Assembly: GCA_002710215.1 (NCBI GenBank)
Contig: PAJQ01000069.1
Location: forward strand, 1-41,025
Length of the DNA: 41,025 bases
Reading direction: 5' to 3'
DNA from: Chloroflexota bacterium
GTDB lineage: Bacteria > Chloroflexota > Dehalococcoidia > Lucifugimonadales > UBA3495
Part shown: piece after piece, positions 7,014 through 15,916 of the stretch
Layout of the letters: each line of letters opens with the position of its first letter
Numbering within the stretch: position 1 is the first letter of the stretch
Program-made: the position numbers and the translations under genes
Notes under the pieces: generated by a model
What the model was told of the DNA's origin: nothing
The model's input: the letters and a program-made list of their open reading frames with translations, nothing else
The model's database searches: none

Positions 7014-9785
7014 ATGTCCACCGCCGAGGGTCAAACCCTGCCCATGTTCACCAACCAAGGCACCCCTCTTTTGATGCTGATGGACGGCCATGCCATGGTC
7101 CATCGTTCGTTTCATGCCATCTCGGTACAGGGGCATCTCACTGTCTCGGCCACCGGCGAAGACACCACCGCCATAGTTGGATTCGCCAACACATTTCTCC
7201 GGGCCCTGCAAGACTGGAAGCCGACATATTGCGCCATTGCTTTCGATACCTCGGCTCCCACGTTCAGGCATATACAATTTGAACAGTACAAGGCGCAACG
7301 CGCATCCATGCCGCCGGAGCTGAGACCCCAATTCGATAGAGTCAAGCAGTTGATGGCTGGTTTTGGCGTTCCCATCTTCGAATGCGAAGGCTACGAGGCC
7401 GATGACATCATCGGCACCCTTTCCCGGCAAGCTGAAGAGCAAGGTATCGATACCATCATACTGACGGGAGATCGCGACACCTTCCAATTAATCTCAGCGG
7501 GAGTCCGGGTGGACTTGTCCTACAGCATCCAAAACCGCAAGGTGTACGACGAAGTGGAACTGGCGGCCCGCTACTCTGGACTAACCGCCGCCCAGCAGCC
7601 GGATTTCAAAGCGCTGTTGGGAGATACTTCAGACAATATTCCCGGCGTGCCCAAAGTTGGCGAGAAGCGGGCCATCGGTCTGCTTACCGAGTTCGGCGAC
7701 CTTGAAGGGGTGTTCGCCAACCTGGAACAGGTAAAGCCGCCCAGCGTGAAGCTTGCCTTGGAGGAGAATCGCGAACGGGCTTTCGAAAATCGTGTACTGA
7801 TGACCATCGACCGGAACACACCGGTGGAACTGGACCCGGAAGCCTCCAGATTTGGCGTTTATGACCGAACCTCTGTAGTGGACCTGCTGACCGAGTTGGA
7901 GATGTTCAACGTCATCCAACGACTGCCTCCTTCGGTGGCCGGTGGCTCTACGACACCCGACGCACCCACCGCCGCTCCACCGAGAGAGCCCAGCGGCGAT
8001 TATCAAGCCGTCCAAACCGAAGAGCAACTGGAAGCCTTGATCGCCGTTCTTGAAGAGTCTGGGAGCTTTGCCTTCGACACCGAAACCACCGCCTTGGACC
8101 CCATGAGGGCGGACTTGGTCGGCCTCAGCTTTTCCGTGTCCCCCGGCCGCGCCTGGTATGTCCCCGTCGGGCACAAAGAGGGCAATCAACTGCCCTTGGA
8201 AACGGTGCTTGCCCGCTTAAGGCCGTTGATGGAGTCAACCGAACTGGCCAAATGCGCTCACAACGCTAACTACGATGTGATGGTGCTGGCCAACCATGGC
8301 ATCAATTGCCAGAACGTAGATTTCGATACGATGATCGCCGCTCACCTGTTGAGCAAGGGCGCCTTGGGGCTCAAGAACCTGTCGTTAAACGTACTGGGCC
8401 ACGAAATGACCCCCATATCCTACCTGATCGGCACCGGCCGCAAACAGATAACCTTTGATCAGGTGGACATAACAGATGCCGTGCACTACGCCGCCGCCGA
8501 TGCCGACATGACCGGCCGGCTTAGGGAAAATATGGAAGGCCAGGTAGCCGCACAAGGCTTGACCGGCTTGATGGACGATATGGAGATGCCCTTGGTGCCG
8601 GTCCTGGTTACCATGCAGCGGCACGGCATCAAATTGGACGCCGGCGCGCTTCACGAGATGTCCAGGGACTTGACCGAAAATATGTCGAAAGTGGAGGTGG
8701 ATCTGTACGAATCCATCGGCCATACGGTGAACATCAACTCGCCCCAGCAACTCAGCGATCTGCTGTTCAACGAGTTGGGCTTGCCGCGCACCAAACGCAC
8801 CAAAACCGGCTACTCCACCGATGCCAACTCCTTGGAAGGCCTCAAGGGCCTGCATCCGGTGGTTGACAACATCCTGGAATACCGCCAGATCTCCAAGCTC
8901 AAGTCCACCTACGTTGATGCCCTGCCCGACATGGTCAATCCAACAACCGGGCGGATTCACACGAGCTATAACCAAACGGGATCGGCCACCGGACGCATGT
9001 CCAGCAGCGACCCCAACCTGCAAAATATACCCATCCGAACCGACCTTGGGCGCCAAGTGCGCAAGTCCTTCGTGGCGGACAACGCGCCTGATTGGTTGCT
9101 TTTCTCCGCCGACTACTCCCAGATTGAACTTCGAGTCCTGGCGCATCTGTCCCAGGATCCGGGCCTGTTGGACGCGTTCCGCCGCGGCGAGGACATTCAC
9201 TCGGCCACGGCTTCGCTGATGTTCGAGGTGGCCATCAACGATGTCGACTCGGATATGCGCCGAATCGCCAAGGTCCTCAACTTCGGCGTCATTTACGGAC
9301 TTTCCCCTCACGGCATCGCCCAGCAGACCGGGTTCAGCCGGGAGGAAGGAACCAAATTCATCGAGTCGTATTTCAACAAGTACCCCGGAATCAGCGAGTA
9401 CATCGAAAACGTCAAGATCAAGACTAGGGAGTCCCAGTACGTCGAGACCGTGATGGGCCGCCGCCGGTACTTGCCCGACATAAACTCATCAAACTTCAAC
9501 GTGCGGGGGGGCGCGGAACGCATGGCGGTGAATATGCCGATCCAGGGCACCGCCGCCGACATCATGAAACTGGCTATGATTCGGGTCCACCACCGTCTGG
9601 AAGAGGATGACCTGCGTTCCAAGATGCTGCTGCAGGTTCACGACGAGTTGGTCTTCGAGGTCCCCCAAGAGGAACTGGAGGCTATCAAAGAGGTGGTCTT
9701 CGACGAGATGCCTGCGGCGTTGGAGTTGGACGTGAGCCTGAAAGTTGACGTTAAGTGGGGCTCTACCTGGGGAGATATGGAGTAG
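7014..9785 (+). CDS. polA: DNA polymerase I
   Basis: The 923-residue protein has all three PolA parts. The 5' nuclease covers about 1-320, with LMDGHAMVHRSFHA, YEADDIIGTLSRQAE, LTGDRDTFQLI and GDTSDNIPGVPKVGEKRA. The 3'-5' proofreading domain keeps its metal ligands: D355 and E357 in FDTETTALD, the Asp in HNANYDVMVL, and YAAADAD. The polymerase domain has motif A (SADYSQIELRVLAHLSQD, D700), motif B (RIAKVLNFGVIYGL) and motif C (LQVHDELVFEVP, D877). It should therefore fill gaps, remove primers and proofread. The frame is open upstream to 6837, but the ATG at 7014 is preferred: it follows GAGG and a TATAAT, and the upstream residues do not resemble PolA. Confidence 0.97.
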   Translation: MSTAEGQTLPMFTNQGTPLLMLMDGHAMVHRSFHAISVQGHLTVSATGEDTTAIVGFANTFLRALQDWKPTYCAIAFDTSAPTFRHIQFEQYKAQRASMPPELRPQFDRVKQLMAGFGVPIFECEGYEADDIIGTLSRQAEEQGIDTIILTGDRDTFQLISAGVRVDLSYSIQNRKVYDEVELAARYSGLTAAQQPDFKALLGDTSDNIPGVPKVGEKRAIGLLTEFGDLEGVFANLEQVKPPSVKLALEENRERAFENRVLMTIDRNTPVELDPEASRFGVYDRTSVVDLLTELEMFNVIQRLPPSVAGGSTTPDAPTAAPPREPSGDYQAVQTEEQLEALIAVLEESGSFAFDTETTALDPMRADLVGLSFSVSPGRAWYVPVGHKEGNQLPLETVLARLRPLMESTELAKCAHNANYDVMVLANHGINCQNVDFDTMIAAHLLSKGALGLKNLSLNVLGHEMTPISYLIGTGRKQITFDQVDITDAVHYAAADADMTGRLRENMEGQVAAQGLTGLMDDMEMPLVPVLVTMQRHGIKLDAGALHEMSRDLTENMSKVEVDLYESIGHTVNINSPQQLSDLLFNELGLPRTKRTKTGYSTDANSLEGLKGLHPVVDNILEYRQISKLKSTYVDALPDMVNPTTGRIHTSYNQTGSATGRMSSSDPNLQNIPIRTDLGRQVRKSFVADNAPDWLLFSADYSQIELRVLAHLSQDPGLLDAFRRGEDIHSATASLMFEVAINDVDSDMRRIAKVLNFGVIYGLSPHGIAQQTGFSREEGTKFIESYFNKYPGISEYIENVKIKTRESQYVETVMGRRRYLPDINSSNFNVRGGAERMAVNMPIQGTAADIMKLAMIRVHHRLEEDDLRSKMLLQVHDELVFEVPQEELEAIKEVVFDEMPAALELDVSLKVDVKWGSTWGDME

Positions 9786-9841
9786 GACATCATGGCCAGG
9801 GGACCGTTCGTCTTCCCTCGGTCCAGTTAGAGGGATATTCC

Positions 9842-10201
9842 GTGGGCAGAACAGAAGTACAAGCCAAGGTTATTGGGGACAAAGAGACCAGGGAATACAC
9901 TTTCTTGGTTGATACCGGAGCTACCTACCTCGCTCTTCCGATGGAGGAAATCGAGGCCCTAGGGTTACGCCAGTCCCGAGGGAATATAAGGCTCATGAGC
10001 GCCACCGGGGTAGTAGATGTGGATACCTATTTTGCGGACGGAGAACTGTTGGGCCAGGAGTTTGGCGCTATTTTGGTCCCAGCCTCCATACCCCTTATCG
10101 GGTATGAACTACTGGAGAACTTAAGGTATCGGGTCAACCCCGTAACGGAAGAACTAGAAAAAGTGCCCGAGGATGAGGTACATCCTCGATATCTGCTGTA
10201 A
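9842..10201 (+). CDS. single-domain retropepsin-like aspartic protease 1
   Basis: The 119-residue protein carries one retropepsin motif, FLVDTGATYLALP (D24 as catalytic Asp), followed by LMSATGVVDVDTYFADGE and SIPLIGYELLENL. One such domain is half of an aspartic protease site, so it must dimerise to work, as in HIV protease. It resembles the clan AA AF_0612-type family. I chose GTG at 9842 because GAGGGA precedes it by seven bases; the frame is open back to 9755, inside polA, where no good signal is seen. It follows polA by 56 bases. No signal peptide is visible, so it is probably cytosolic. Its target is unknown. Confidence 0.75.
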   Translation: MGRTEVQAKVIGDKETREYTFLVDTGATYLALPMEEIEALGLRQSRGNIRLMSATGVVDVDTYFADGELLGQEFGAILVPASIPLIGYELLENLRYRVNPVTEELEKVPEDEVHPRYLL

Positions 10202-10225
10202 AGATGAGATGGTGGCGGACCAGGA

Positions 10226-10894
10226 TTGTCCAACGAAACAACAATCTACGAACAGCGGCATGTCACTCTGCGTACCGGTGGGTTGGCGGCGTACGTTGCT
10301 TATACTAAGGAACAGGTTTGGCCTGAGCTGAACCGGCAGGGCGCCAAGGTCGTTTGCCTGCTTAACGGATTCATCGGACAACCTCAAGAAGAGGTAATGC
10401 AGATAACCCGATTTCCCGATTGGGATACTTGGAACTGTTACCAACAATGCCAAATTACAGGCGAAAGTGGGCTGGTCGAAAAAGAAGAAGCCCGATTGTT
10501 GAAGGCCGTGGCGAGCCGGCCCAAGGACCGGATTCCGGCCGAGGACAGAAGGGCGGTTTACGGCTACCGAAGGTATTTCATCCGGCCCGGCGACATAGCC
10601 GACTTCGCCCACTTTGGAGAGAACGGCGTGTGGCCTCGCATCGAGTCCCAAGGCGCGTGCATCCTCGGATTGTGGACCACGCTGGCGGTCACCGACCCCT
10701 TGGAAGTGATTCTGGTGACTGGATATCACGGGCCTGGCCATTGGGAGGAGACCAGAGTCACCATACCCAAGCCTGAAGACGTTGACTTCGGTCTATGGCA
10801 AGGAGATTTGGATTTGAGGGCTCGCCGCGAGGCGATGACGTTGAAGACATGGGTGTGCCTGATGCAAGCGATTGAAGTCGCGCCATATGGGTGA
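10226..10894 (+). CDS. NIPSNAP-like dimeric alpha/beta-barrel protein
   Basis: The 222-residue protein consists of two similar halves. Each starts with a beta strand carrying Y and R (TIYEQRHVTLRTGG and AVYGYRRYFIRPGD), then a helix ending in VWPELNRQGAKVV or VWPRIESQGACIL, then a strand leading into TRFPDWDTW or TGYHGPGHW. This pattern fits the NIPSNAP ferredoxin-like fold, whose bacterial members are mostly uncharacterised. Translation would begin at a TTG (10226), since no in-frame ATG lies before the first conserved strand and the ribosome binding site is weak. It follows the retropepsin gene by 24 bases. Fold confidence is moderate; function is unknown. Confidence 0.65.
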   Translation: MSNETTIYEQRHVTLRTGGLAAYVAYTKEQVWPELNRQGAKVVCLLNGFIGQPQEEVMQITRFPDWDTWNCYQQCQITGESGLVEKEEARLLKAVASRPKDRIPAEDRRAVYGYRRYFIRPGDIADFAHFGENGVWPRIESQGACILGLWTTLAVTDPLEVILVTGYHGPGHWEETRVTIPKPEDVDFGLWQGDLDLRARREAMTLKTWVCLMQAIEVAPYG

Positions 10895-10960
10895 ATCCAT
10901 TCTTTAGCAGATGCAATCCGTATTTGCAGAACCGTACGGGCATGGTCCTTCCACCAAAGG

Positions 10961-11917
10961 ATGCCCCCTACACGGGAAACTGAATTCCACGTTTTAGTGC
11001 CGTCCTATGGGGACGGCGATGGAGAGAGATTGGAGCTTCTGCGCAGCTTAGTATTCGTGCCCGGCAACCGGGCTAACATGTTGGAACGGGCCACCGGTTT
11101 CCCGGCCGACGTGATTATGGTGGACCTGGAGGACTCAGTCCCACCCGATGAAAAGGCCAACGCCAGGGATCTGGCCGCCGAGTGGGTCCCCAAACTTCGC
11201 GCCATGGGCCATCGGGTCATGGTCCGGGTCAACGCTCTGGACACGGGGCTGATCCGGGACGAGCTGGCGGCGGTTGTTGGACCTGACTTGGACGGCGTTA
11301 GCATTGGTAAGGCCGAGACTCCCCAGGACATGCTGGACGCCGATAGATTGATAAGCTCTCTGGAAGCCGCGGTTGGGATGGAACATGGCCACGTAAAGAT
11401 CGTTCCGTGGATCGAGAATGCCCGCGCCATCGTCAACGCCTATCGGATCGCCACGGCGTCGGACCGCATAATCGCGGTAGCTTTTGGCGCCGAAGACTAC
11501 ACCGACGACATGGGTTTAGAGCGCAGCGACACCGGCGAGGAGGTCTACTACCCCAGAGCGGCGGTAGCCGTCGCGGCCAGGGCTGCCCGGGTGGAGGCGT
11601 TGGACTCTCCTTGCGTCCGCTTCCGGGACCCCGACGGTCTTCGGCAGGATGCGGGGCAAGCGCGAAAACTGGGATTCACCGGTAAATTCGCCATTCATCC
11701 CGCCCAGATCGACATAATCAATGACCTCTTCAGCCCTTCAGAGGCAGAGCTGGCCTACGCGCGTAAAGTAGTGGACGCTTGGAATCAGGCCGGGGCTCAA
11801 GGCCGGGGCTCGGCCGATCTAGACGGACGAATGATTGATGTTCCGGTAATCAAGCGGGCGCAAAATCTGCTGATCCTCGCGGAGTCCATCGCCGATAAGC
11901 TGACGGCTAAACGCTGA
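10961..11917 (+). CDS. HpcH/HpaI aldolase / CitE-like lyase
   Basis: The 318-residue TIM-barrel protein resembles the citrate lyase beta-subunit and malyl- or citramalyl-CoA lyase family, Mg-dependent C-C bond-cleaving enzymes. Seen motifs are LRSLVFVPGNRANM, VDLEDSVPPDEKANAR, MVRVNALDTG, VPWIENARAI, AFGAEDYTDDMG and GFTGKFAIHPAQIDIIN. The second metal site usually reads IETA; here it is IENA. No alpha or gamma citrate-lyase subunit is nearby, so a CoA-ester lyase role is more likely than citrate lyase. The ATG at 10961 lacks a well-spaced ribosome binding site. A TTG at 11030, preceded by GGAGAGA and lying directly before the conserved LRSLVFVPG, is a credible alternative start. The stop overlaps the folB start by one base. 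Confidence 0.85.
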   Translation: MPPTRETEFHVLVPSYGDGDGERLELLRSLVFVPGNRANMLERATGFPADVIMVDLEDSVPPDEKANARDLAAEWVPKLRAMGHRVMVRVNALDTGLIRDELAAVVGPDLDGVSIGKAETPQDMLDADRLISSLEAAVGMEHGHVKIVPWIENARAIVNAYRIATASDRIIAVAFGAEDYTDDMGLERSDTGEEVYYPRAAVAVAARAARVEALDSPCVRFRDPDGLRQDAGQARKLGFTGKFAIHPAQIDIINDLFSPSEAELAYARKVVDAWNQAGAQGRGSADLDGRMIDVPVIKRAQNLLILAESIADKLTAKR

Positions 11918-12312
11918 TGTCTGAAAGTTCTCGCCCTCCTGACAGAATCATCATGGAAGGAATGCAGTTCTACGGCTTCCATGGGGTAAACGTGGAAGAA
12001 CGGTCCCTGGGCCAGTCCTACGTGGTTGACCTGGCCGTGGAGATAGACTTAGGAGTGCCTGGCAGATCGGATCGCTTGGAAGACACGGTGAGTTACACCC
12101 ACCTATACAGATCAGTGCAGAAGGTGTTGGAAGGGGAGTCGAAAAACCTGTTGGAAGCCACCGCCGAGGCTGTTGCCGGGAGAATCCTGGAGGAGTTTCC
12201 AGTGGATGCCGTGCAGGTGCGGGTGAAGAAGCCAAGACCTCCGATAAAAGGGTCGTTTGTAGAGAACGCCGTGGTGGAGATTTACCGGGTCCGCGATCAA
12301 AACCATTCCTGA
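11917..12312 (+). CDS. folB: dihydroneopterin aldolase
   Basis: The 131-residue protein matches FolB, which cleaves 7,8-dihydroneopterin to 6-hydroxymethyl-dihydropterin and glycolaldehyde in folate synthesis. The pterin-binding start (MEGMQFYGFHGVNVEER, with E27/E28), DTVSYTHLYRSVQKV, the helix NLLEATAEAVAGRI and the catalytic lysine region VRVKKPRPP (K105) are all present. Length is normal, about 120. The ATG shares one base with the stop of the CitE-like gene, so the two are translationally coupled despite unrelated pathways. folK and folP lie about 24 kb away on the other strand. Confidence 0.93.
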   Translation: MSESSRPPDRIIMEGMQFYGFHGVNVEERSLGQSYVVDLAVEIDLGVPGRSDRLEDTVSYTHLYRSVQKVLEGESKNLLEATAEAVAGRILEEFPVDAVQVRVKKPRPPIKGSFVENAVVEIYRVRDQNHS

Positions 12313-12348
12313 CCCTGGCAATAAATCGAATCGTTACGGAGACTAGCC

Positions 12349-12948
12349 ATGAACGAAAAGGTGCACGATTATCACGACGGCAATCGGCAATTTCAAGATA
12401 GATTCGACACCCGGCGGCTGGCCGACCATTTGACCGGAAGGGTCACGGAGACCATCGGAGAATCGCAGAAGGAGTTCATCGAAAAGGCGGATATGTTCTT
12501 CCTGGCGACGTGCGACCACCGGGGGTTGCCTACCTGCTCATACAAGGGTGGAGACCCGGGGTTCGTGCGAGTACTGGACGAGAGGTGGCTCGCTTTCCCG
12601 AATTACGATGGCAATGGGAAATTTCAATCCATGGGTAACCTGCTGAAAAATCCAAATGTCGGCATGCTATTCGTGGATTTTGAAGGCCAACAGCGGCTGC
12701 GATTGCAAGGGATCGCCACCATTCTCGACGACGATGAACTACTGTCCGAATACCCTGAGGCTCAGTTCGTAATTCGGGTCCAGGCGACCGAGGTGTACAC
12801 CAATTGTCCCCGGTATGTTCACAAGTACCAGTTGGTTGAGCGGTCAGTGTTTGTTCCCAGACAGGGCCTGGAAACCCCGGTGCCGGAGTACAAAAAGCGT
12901 GAAGACCTACAGGAGTTTCTGCCAACTAGGGACAGGCGTCCGGCCTAG
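12349..12948 (+). CDS. PNPOx-like flavin-binding protein
   Basis: The 199-residue protein looks like a split-barrel FMN-binding protein of the pyridoxamine 5'-phosphate oxidase-like superfamily. Core segments are ADMFFLATCDHRGLPTCSYKG, WLAFPNYDGNGKFQSMGN, NPNVGMLFVDFEGQQRLRLQ and TNCPRYVHKY. The last two resemble the MSMEG_1061/Acg-type subgroup rather than true PdxH, so a role in vitamin B6 synthesis is unlikely; oxidoreductase activity with FMN or F420 is possible. A GGAG eight bases before the ATG supports the start. It lies 36 bases after folB. Confidence 0.8.
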   Translation: MNEKVHDYHDGNRQFQDRFDTRRLADHLTGRVTETIGESQKEFIEKADMFFLATCDHRGLPTCSYKGGDPGFVRVLDERWLAFPNYDGNGKFQSMGNLLKNPNVGMLFVDFEGQQRLRLQGIATILDDDELLSEYPEAQFVIRVQATEVYTNCPRYVHKYQLVERSVFVPRQGLETPVPEYKKREDLQEFLPTRDRRPA

Positions 12949-13114
12949 GGATTTTTTGTTTGCGTGATTTAGGGCGTAGCCGGCGGCGGAGTCATCGCCC
13001 AGAGTAAGCAAATGAGTGGCTACGGTTTCCGCCGCGTGATATACTTGAAGTCGCCATCTGTGCATGGATGGGAGGCTCGGAGCCGGTTAATATTCGAGGA
13101 TCGAATCAAGCATT

Positions 13115-13324
13115 ATGAGATGTGACATCTGTTTAAAGGCTGGGATGACCGGCAACAACGTCAGCCACTCCAACCGCCACACCAAAACCCGATTCATGGC
13201 CAACGTTCACAAGCAGACCCTGGTGCAGGACGGCAAGTCGATCAAGGTTAAGATCTGCACTCGATGCTTGCGGTCCCTCAGTAAGTCCGCCAAGGTCCGT
13301 AAGGCCGTCGCCGCGCTGGCTTAA
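13115..13324 (+). CDS. rpmB: 50S ribosomal protein L28, zinc-binding form
   Basis: The 69-residue protein matches bL28: it begins MRCDICLKAGMTGNNVSHSN, followed by RHTKTRFMANVHKQ and RCLRSLSKSAKVRKAV. Two CxxC pairs (C3/C6 and C48/C51) form a zinc knuckle, so this is the zinc-dependent paralogue type. The ribosome binding site is weak; a GAGG lies some 13 bases upstream. The 166-base gap before it holds a TATACT at 13040-13045 but no convincing -35. Confidence 0.95.
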   Translation: MRCDICLKAGMTGNNVSHSNRHTKTRFMANVHKQTLVQDGKSIKVKICTRCLRSLSKSAKVRKAVAALA

Positions 13325-13329
13325 ATTCC

Positions 13330-13361
13330 AAGGCAAACAGACCGCGTGGCCCGTCTTTCTT
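13330..13361 (+). terminator. weak terminator candidate after rpmB
   Basis: An imperfect hairpin around AGACCGCGTGGCCCGTCT is followed by TTCTTTATT, between the convergent rpmB and rpe genes. The stem is only four to six pairs with a mismatch, so this is tentative. Confidence 0.3.
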
Positions 13362-14050
13362 TATTCCGGCTTCAACCCGTGGACGCAGCTATGCATCCGC
13401 GCCATTGATTGAGTCACCGGTTCGGCTTCGTTAAATATCGCCGTCCCGGCGACCAAGATGGTTGCCCCGGCTTTCACAGAGTCTTGGGCCGTCCAGTCCG
13501 CTTTCACCCCGCCGTCAACCTCGATCTGTGCCGCATAACCCTGAGATTGAATCGTCCGGTATAACCGTTTGACTTTGTCCAGGGCCTCTGGGATGAAAGA
13601 TTGGCCGCCGAGACCGGGGTTCACCGTCATCACCAGCACTATATCCAAAAAGGGCAGCACTTCTTCCAACGCGGATACGGGTGTGCCCGGGTTTATCGCC
13701 ACTCCCACCTCATGCCCCGCCTCTTTTATCTTGGTCACGGTCCGGTGAAGGTGAGGACAGGCCTCGGCGTGAACCAATATCTGGTCCGACTTCGCTTTCA
13801 TGAAGCAGGGCAGTAAATCGTCCGGGTTGTGGATCATCAAGTGGATGTTCAAAGGCAGATCGGTGGAGCGGCGTATGGCGTCGACGACTACCTCGCCGAA
13901 GGATATGTTGGGCACGAACCGGCCATCCATTACGTCCACGTGGATCAAGTCGGCGCCGGCATCGGTAACGTCTCTTACCTGCTGTCCCAGGCTGGCGAAG
14001 TCCGCAGCCAGGACCGAAGGAGCGATGAGGATTCGTGCTTCAGAGGTCAT
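13361..14050 (-). CDS. rpe: ribulose-phosphate 3-epimerase
   Basis: The 229-residue TIM barrel interconverts ribulose 5-phosphate and xylulose 5-phosphate in the pentose phosphate pathway. It shows IAPSVLAADFASLGQ, DLIHVDVMDGRFVPNISFG, LPLNIHLMIHNPD, MTVNPGLGGQSF and IEVDGGVK. The metal ligands fit H37, D39, H70 and D179. The frame is open upstream to 14179, but the conserved N-terminus begins right after the ATG at 14050. That start overlaps the end of argH by 11 bases, so rpe is probably translated by coupling to argH. Confidence 0.96.
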   Translation of the reverse strand: MTSEARILIAPSVLAADFASLGQQVRDVTDAGADLIHVDVMDGRFVPNISFGEVVVDAIRRSTDLPLNIHLMIHNPDDLLPCFMKAKSDQILVHAEACPHLHRTVTKIKEAGHEVGVAINPGTPVSALEEVLPFLDIVLVMTVNPGLGGQSFIPEALDKVKRLYRTIQSQGYAAQIEVDGGVKADWTAQDSVKAGATILVAGTAIFNEAEPVTQSMARMHSCVHGLKPE

Positions 14051-15389
14051 TGGCGATTGACTCCAGCAATTCTTTCGCGCGGCCCAATTCATCGGCGACC
14101 CGGTTTGGCGCGGTGCCCCCCGGATTGTCCCGGGCCGCCGCAGAGGACTCGGCGGTGATGCTATACACATCTTGGTCAAAACTGTCCGAGAAGCGGTGGT
14201 ACTCTTCCAGGGTAAGGTCCTGGAGGTCCTTTCCCCGGGTTTCGCAGTGTCTACACAGCTCCTTCACCACGCCATAGGCTTCCCGGAAAGCCATTCCTTT
14301 GTTCACCAGGTAATCGGCCACGTCGGTGGCCAGCATGAAGCTCTCGCCGGCCAGGCTGGCTACTCGCCCTTCGTCCAGAGTTAGACCTTGAAGCATGTCC
14401 GGGTAGACCTGGAACGTTGTCAGCAGCGTATCGACGGCGTCGAAAAACCCCTCTTTATCTTCCTGCAAGTCGCGGTTGTAGGTCAGGGGAAGCCCTTTCA
14501 TCACAGTCAGCAACCCCATCAGATCGCCGTAGACGCGTCCGGTCTTGCCCCTGGCCAACTCGGCAAAGTCGGGGTTCCGTTTTTGCGGCATGATGCTGCT
14601 GCCGGTGGTGAATTCGTCGGAAAGCCGGATGAACCCGAACTCACGGCTCGACCAGATAACGATCTCTTCGGAGAGACGGGAAAGATGCATCATGCAGATG
14701 GCCGCCGCCGCTAGATAATCCAGGAGGAAGTCGCGGTCTGAGACTGCGTCCATGCTATTGACGCTGATCTCCCGAAAACCCAACTCTTGGGCCAAAAAAT
14801 CCCGGTCGGAAGGGTAGGCCACTCCAGCTAACGCGCCGCTACCCAGAGGAAGAACGTCGGTGCGGCGGTAGCAGTCGCGGAACCGGTCGATGTCCCGTTG
14901 GAACATCTGAAAGTAAGACAGTAAGTGGTGGGCGAACAGCACCGGCTGAGCCCGCTGCAGATGAGTGTATCCCGGCATGATCACCGTCTGGTGCCGGGTG
15001 GCCAGGGCTAACAAAGATCCCTGTGTCGCGCGCAATCCTTGCACGGTTTCCTTGAGAACATCCTTGGTGTAGAGACGCATATCCAGGGCGACCTGATCAT
15101 TACGGGAACGCCCAGTGTGCAGACGTCCAGCGGCCGGGCCGATCAGCGCGTGCAGCCGGCTTTCGATGTTCATGTGCAGGTCTTCCAGAGTCTCGTCCCA
15201 GGGAAACTTATCCTCTTGAATCTCCTCACGCACCTTTCCCAGACCATCAACGATCAACCCGGCGTCCTCTTCGCTAATGATTCCCTGCTTGCCCAGCATT
15301 CGGGCGTGAGCGATGGACCCGGCGATGTCGTGGCGGTAAAGCCTCCGGTCGTAGTGGATGGAAACCGTGTAGTTATTGTAGTTGGTCAT
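14040..15389 (-). CDS. argH: argininosuccinate lyase, short N-terminus
   Basis: The protein (449 residues from the ATG at 15389) releases arginine and fumarate from argininosuccinate. It has SIHYDRRLYRHDIAGSIAHA, GRLHTGRSRNDQVALDMRLY, MPGYTHLQRAQPV and the fumarase/lyase signature GSSIMPQKRNPD, where family members usually have KKNPD. The normal beginning, LWGGRF and about ten further residues, is missing. The frame is open upstream to a GTG at 15476, but those residues do not supply LWGGRF in any frame. Neither start has a good ribosome binding site. The GTG would overlap the retropepsin stop by 14 bases, favouring coupling; the ATG gives the more family-like protein. Confidence 0.92.
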   Translation of the reverse strand: MTNYNNYTVSIHYDRRLYRHDIAGSIAHARMLGKQGIISEEDAGLIVDGLGKVREEIQEDKFPWDETLEDLHMNIESRLHALIGPAAGRLHTGRSRNDQVALDMRLYTKDVLKETVQGLRATQGSLLALATRHQTVIMPGYTHLQRAQPVLFAHHLLSYFQMFQRDIDRFRDCYRRTDVLPLGSGALAGVAYPSDRDFLAQELGFREISVNSMDAVSDRDFLLDYLAAAAICMMHLSRLSEEIVIWSSREFGFIRLSDEFTTGSSIMPQKRNPDFAELARGKTGRVYGDLMGLLTVMKGLPLTYNRDLQEDKEGFFDAVDTLLTTFQVYPDMLQGLTLDEGRVASLAGESFMLATDVADYLVNKGMAFREAYGVVKELCRHCETRGKDLQDLTLEEYHRFSDSFDQDVYSITAESSAAARDNPGGTAPNRVADELGRAKELLESIANDL

Positions 15390-15462
15390 GGTTGGTCTTG
15401 GAATCTGGAAGAAGTAGTGCCCTAGATATTGTCCACTCGCATACGGTTTTGTAAGACGAGAG

Positions 15463-15831
15463 TCACCGTTGAGCACCGATGATCATGGGCAATTCCCGAA
15501 GCTCCCGGCGAAATGGATCTAAGGCCAGCCCGAGCGCTTCAAGGGTGAAGGCTCCCAGGAGCAGGCTGTCTTCTTCTTCTCCGAAGATGACGTCCGCCCC
15601 GCCGATCCGGGTTCCATATTTGAATATTGCCACACCCTTTTTGCGCACAATCTTTGAGCCGTCGGCCAACCGAAATTCTTGCTCGGTTAGCGGCTTGATT
15701 CCCAGCCTGTCCAAAATGGCAGCCGGAGCCACCGAGTAAATCGCCCCAGAGTCTACCAAGAAGTCGAGAGGCTCGGTTACTTCGGGATTGGCCGGGTTGC
15801 CTACTTCGATCTCCAGGTGCGTCAATCCCAT
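15463..15831 (-). CDS. single-domain retropepsin-like aspartic protease 2
   Basis: The 122-residue protein has one retropepsin motif, FLVDSGAIYSVAP, in DSGA form, followed by FRLADGSKIVRKKGVAIF and LLLGAFTLEALGLALDP. It should act as a homodimer. A GAGG about 12 bases before the ATG supports the start. It is upstream of argH on the same strand and nearly overlaps it. It is only distantly like the copy at 9842-10201 (DTGA versus DSGA, different flap region), so the two are probably separate acquisitions or an old duplication. Target unknown. Confidence 0.78.
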   Translation of the reverse strand: MGLTHLEIEVGNPANPEVTEPLDFLVDSGAIYSVAPAAILDRLGIKPLTEQEFRLADGSKIVRKKGVAIFKYGTRIGGADVIFGEEEDSLLLGAFTLEALGLALDPFRRELRELPMIIGAQR

Positions 15832-15916
15832 AATGTTCTATCGCCTCAGACCCGTCATTCTGATCAAGCCGTTCAGTCGAGGGAACTTGATTGTACGGGA
15901 TTTCACCGCCTATTGA

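Noticed and set aside
8385-9311. Long minus-strand frame inside polA (308 codons)
   Set aside because: It lies wholly antisense to conserved PolA motifs and is a shadow of the codon bias.
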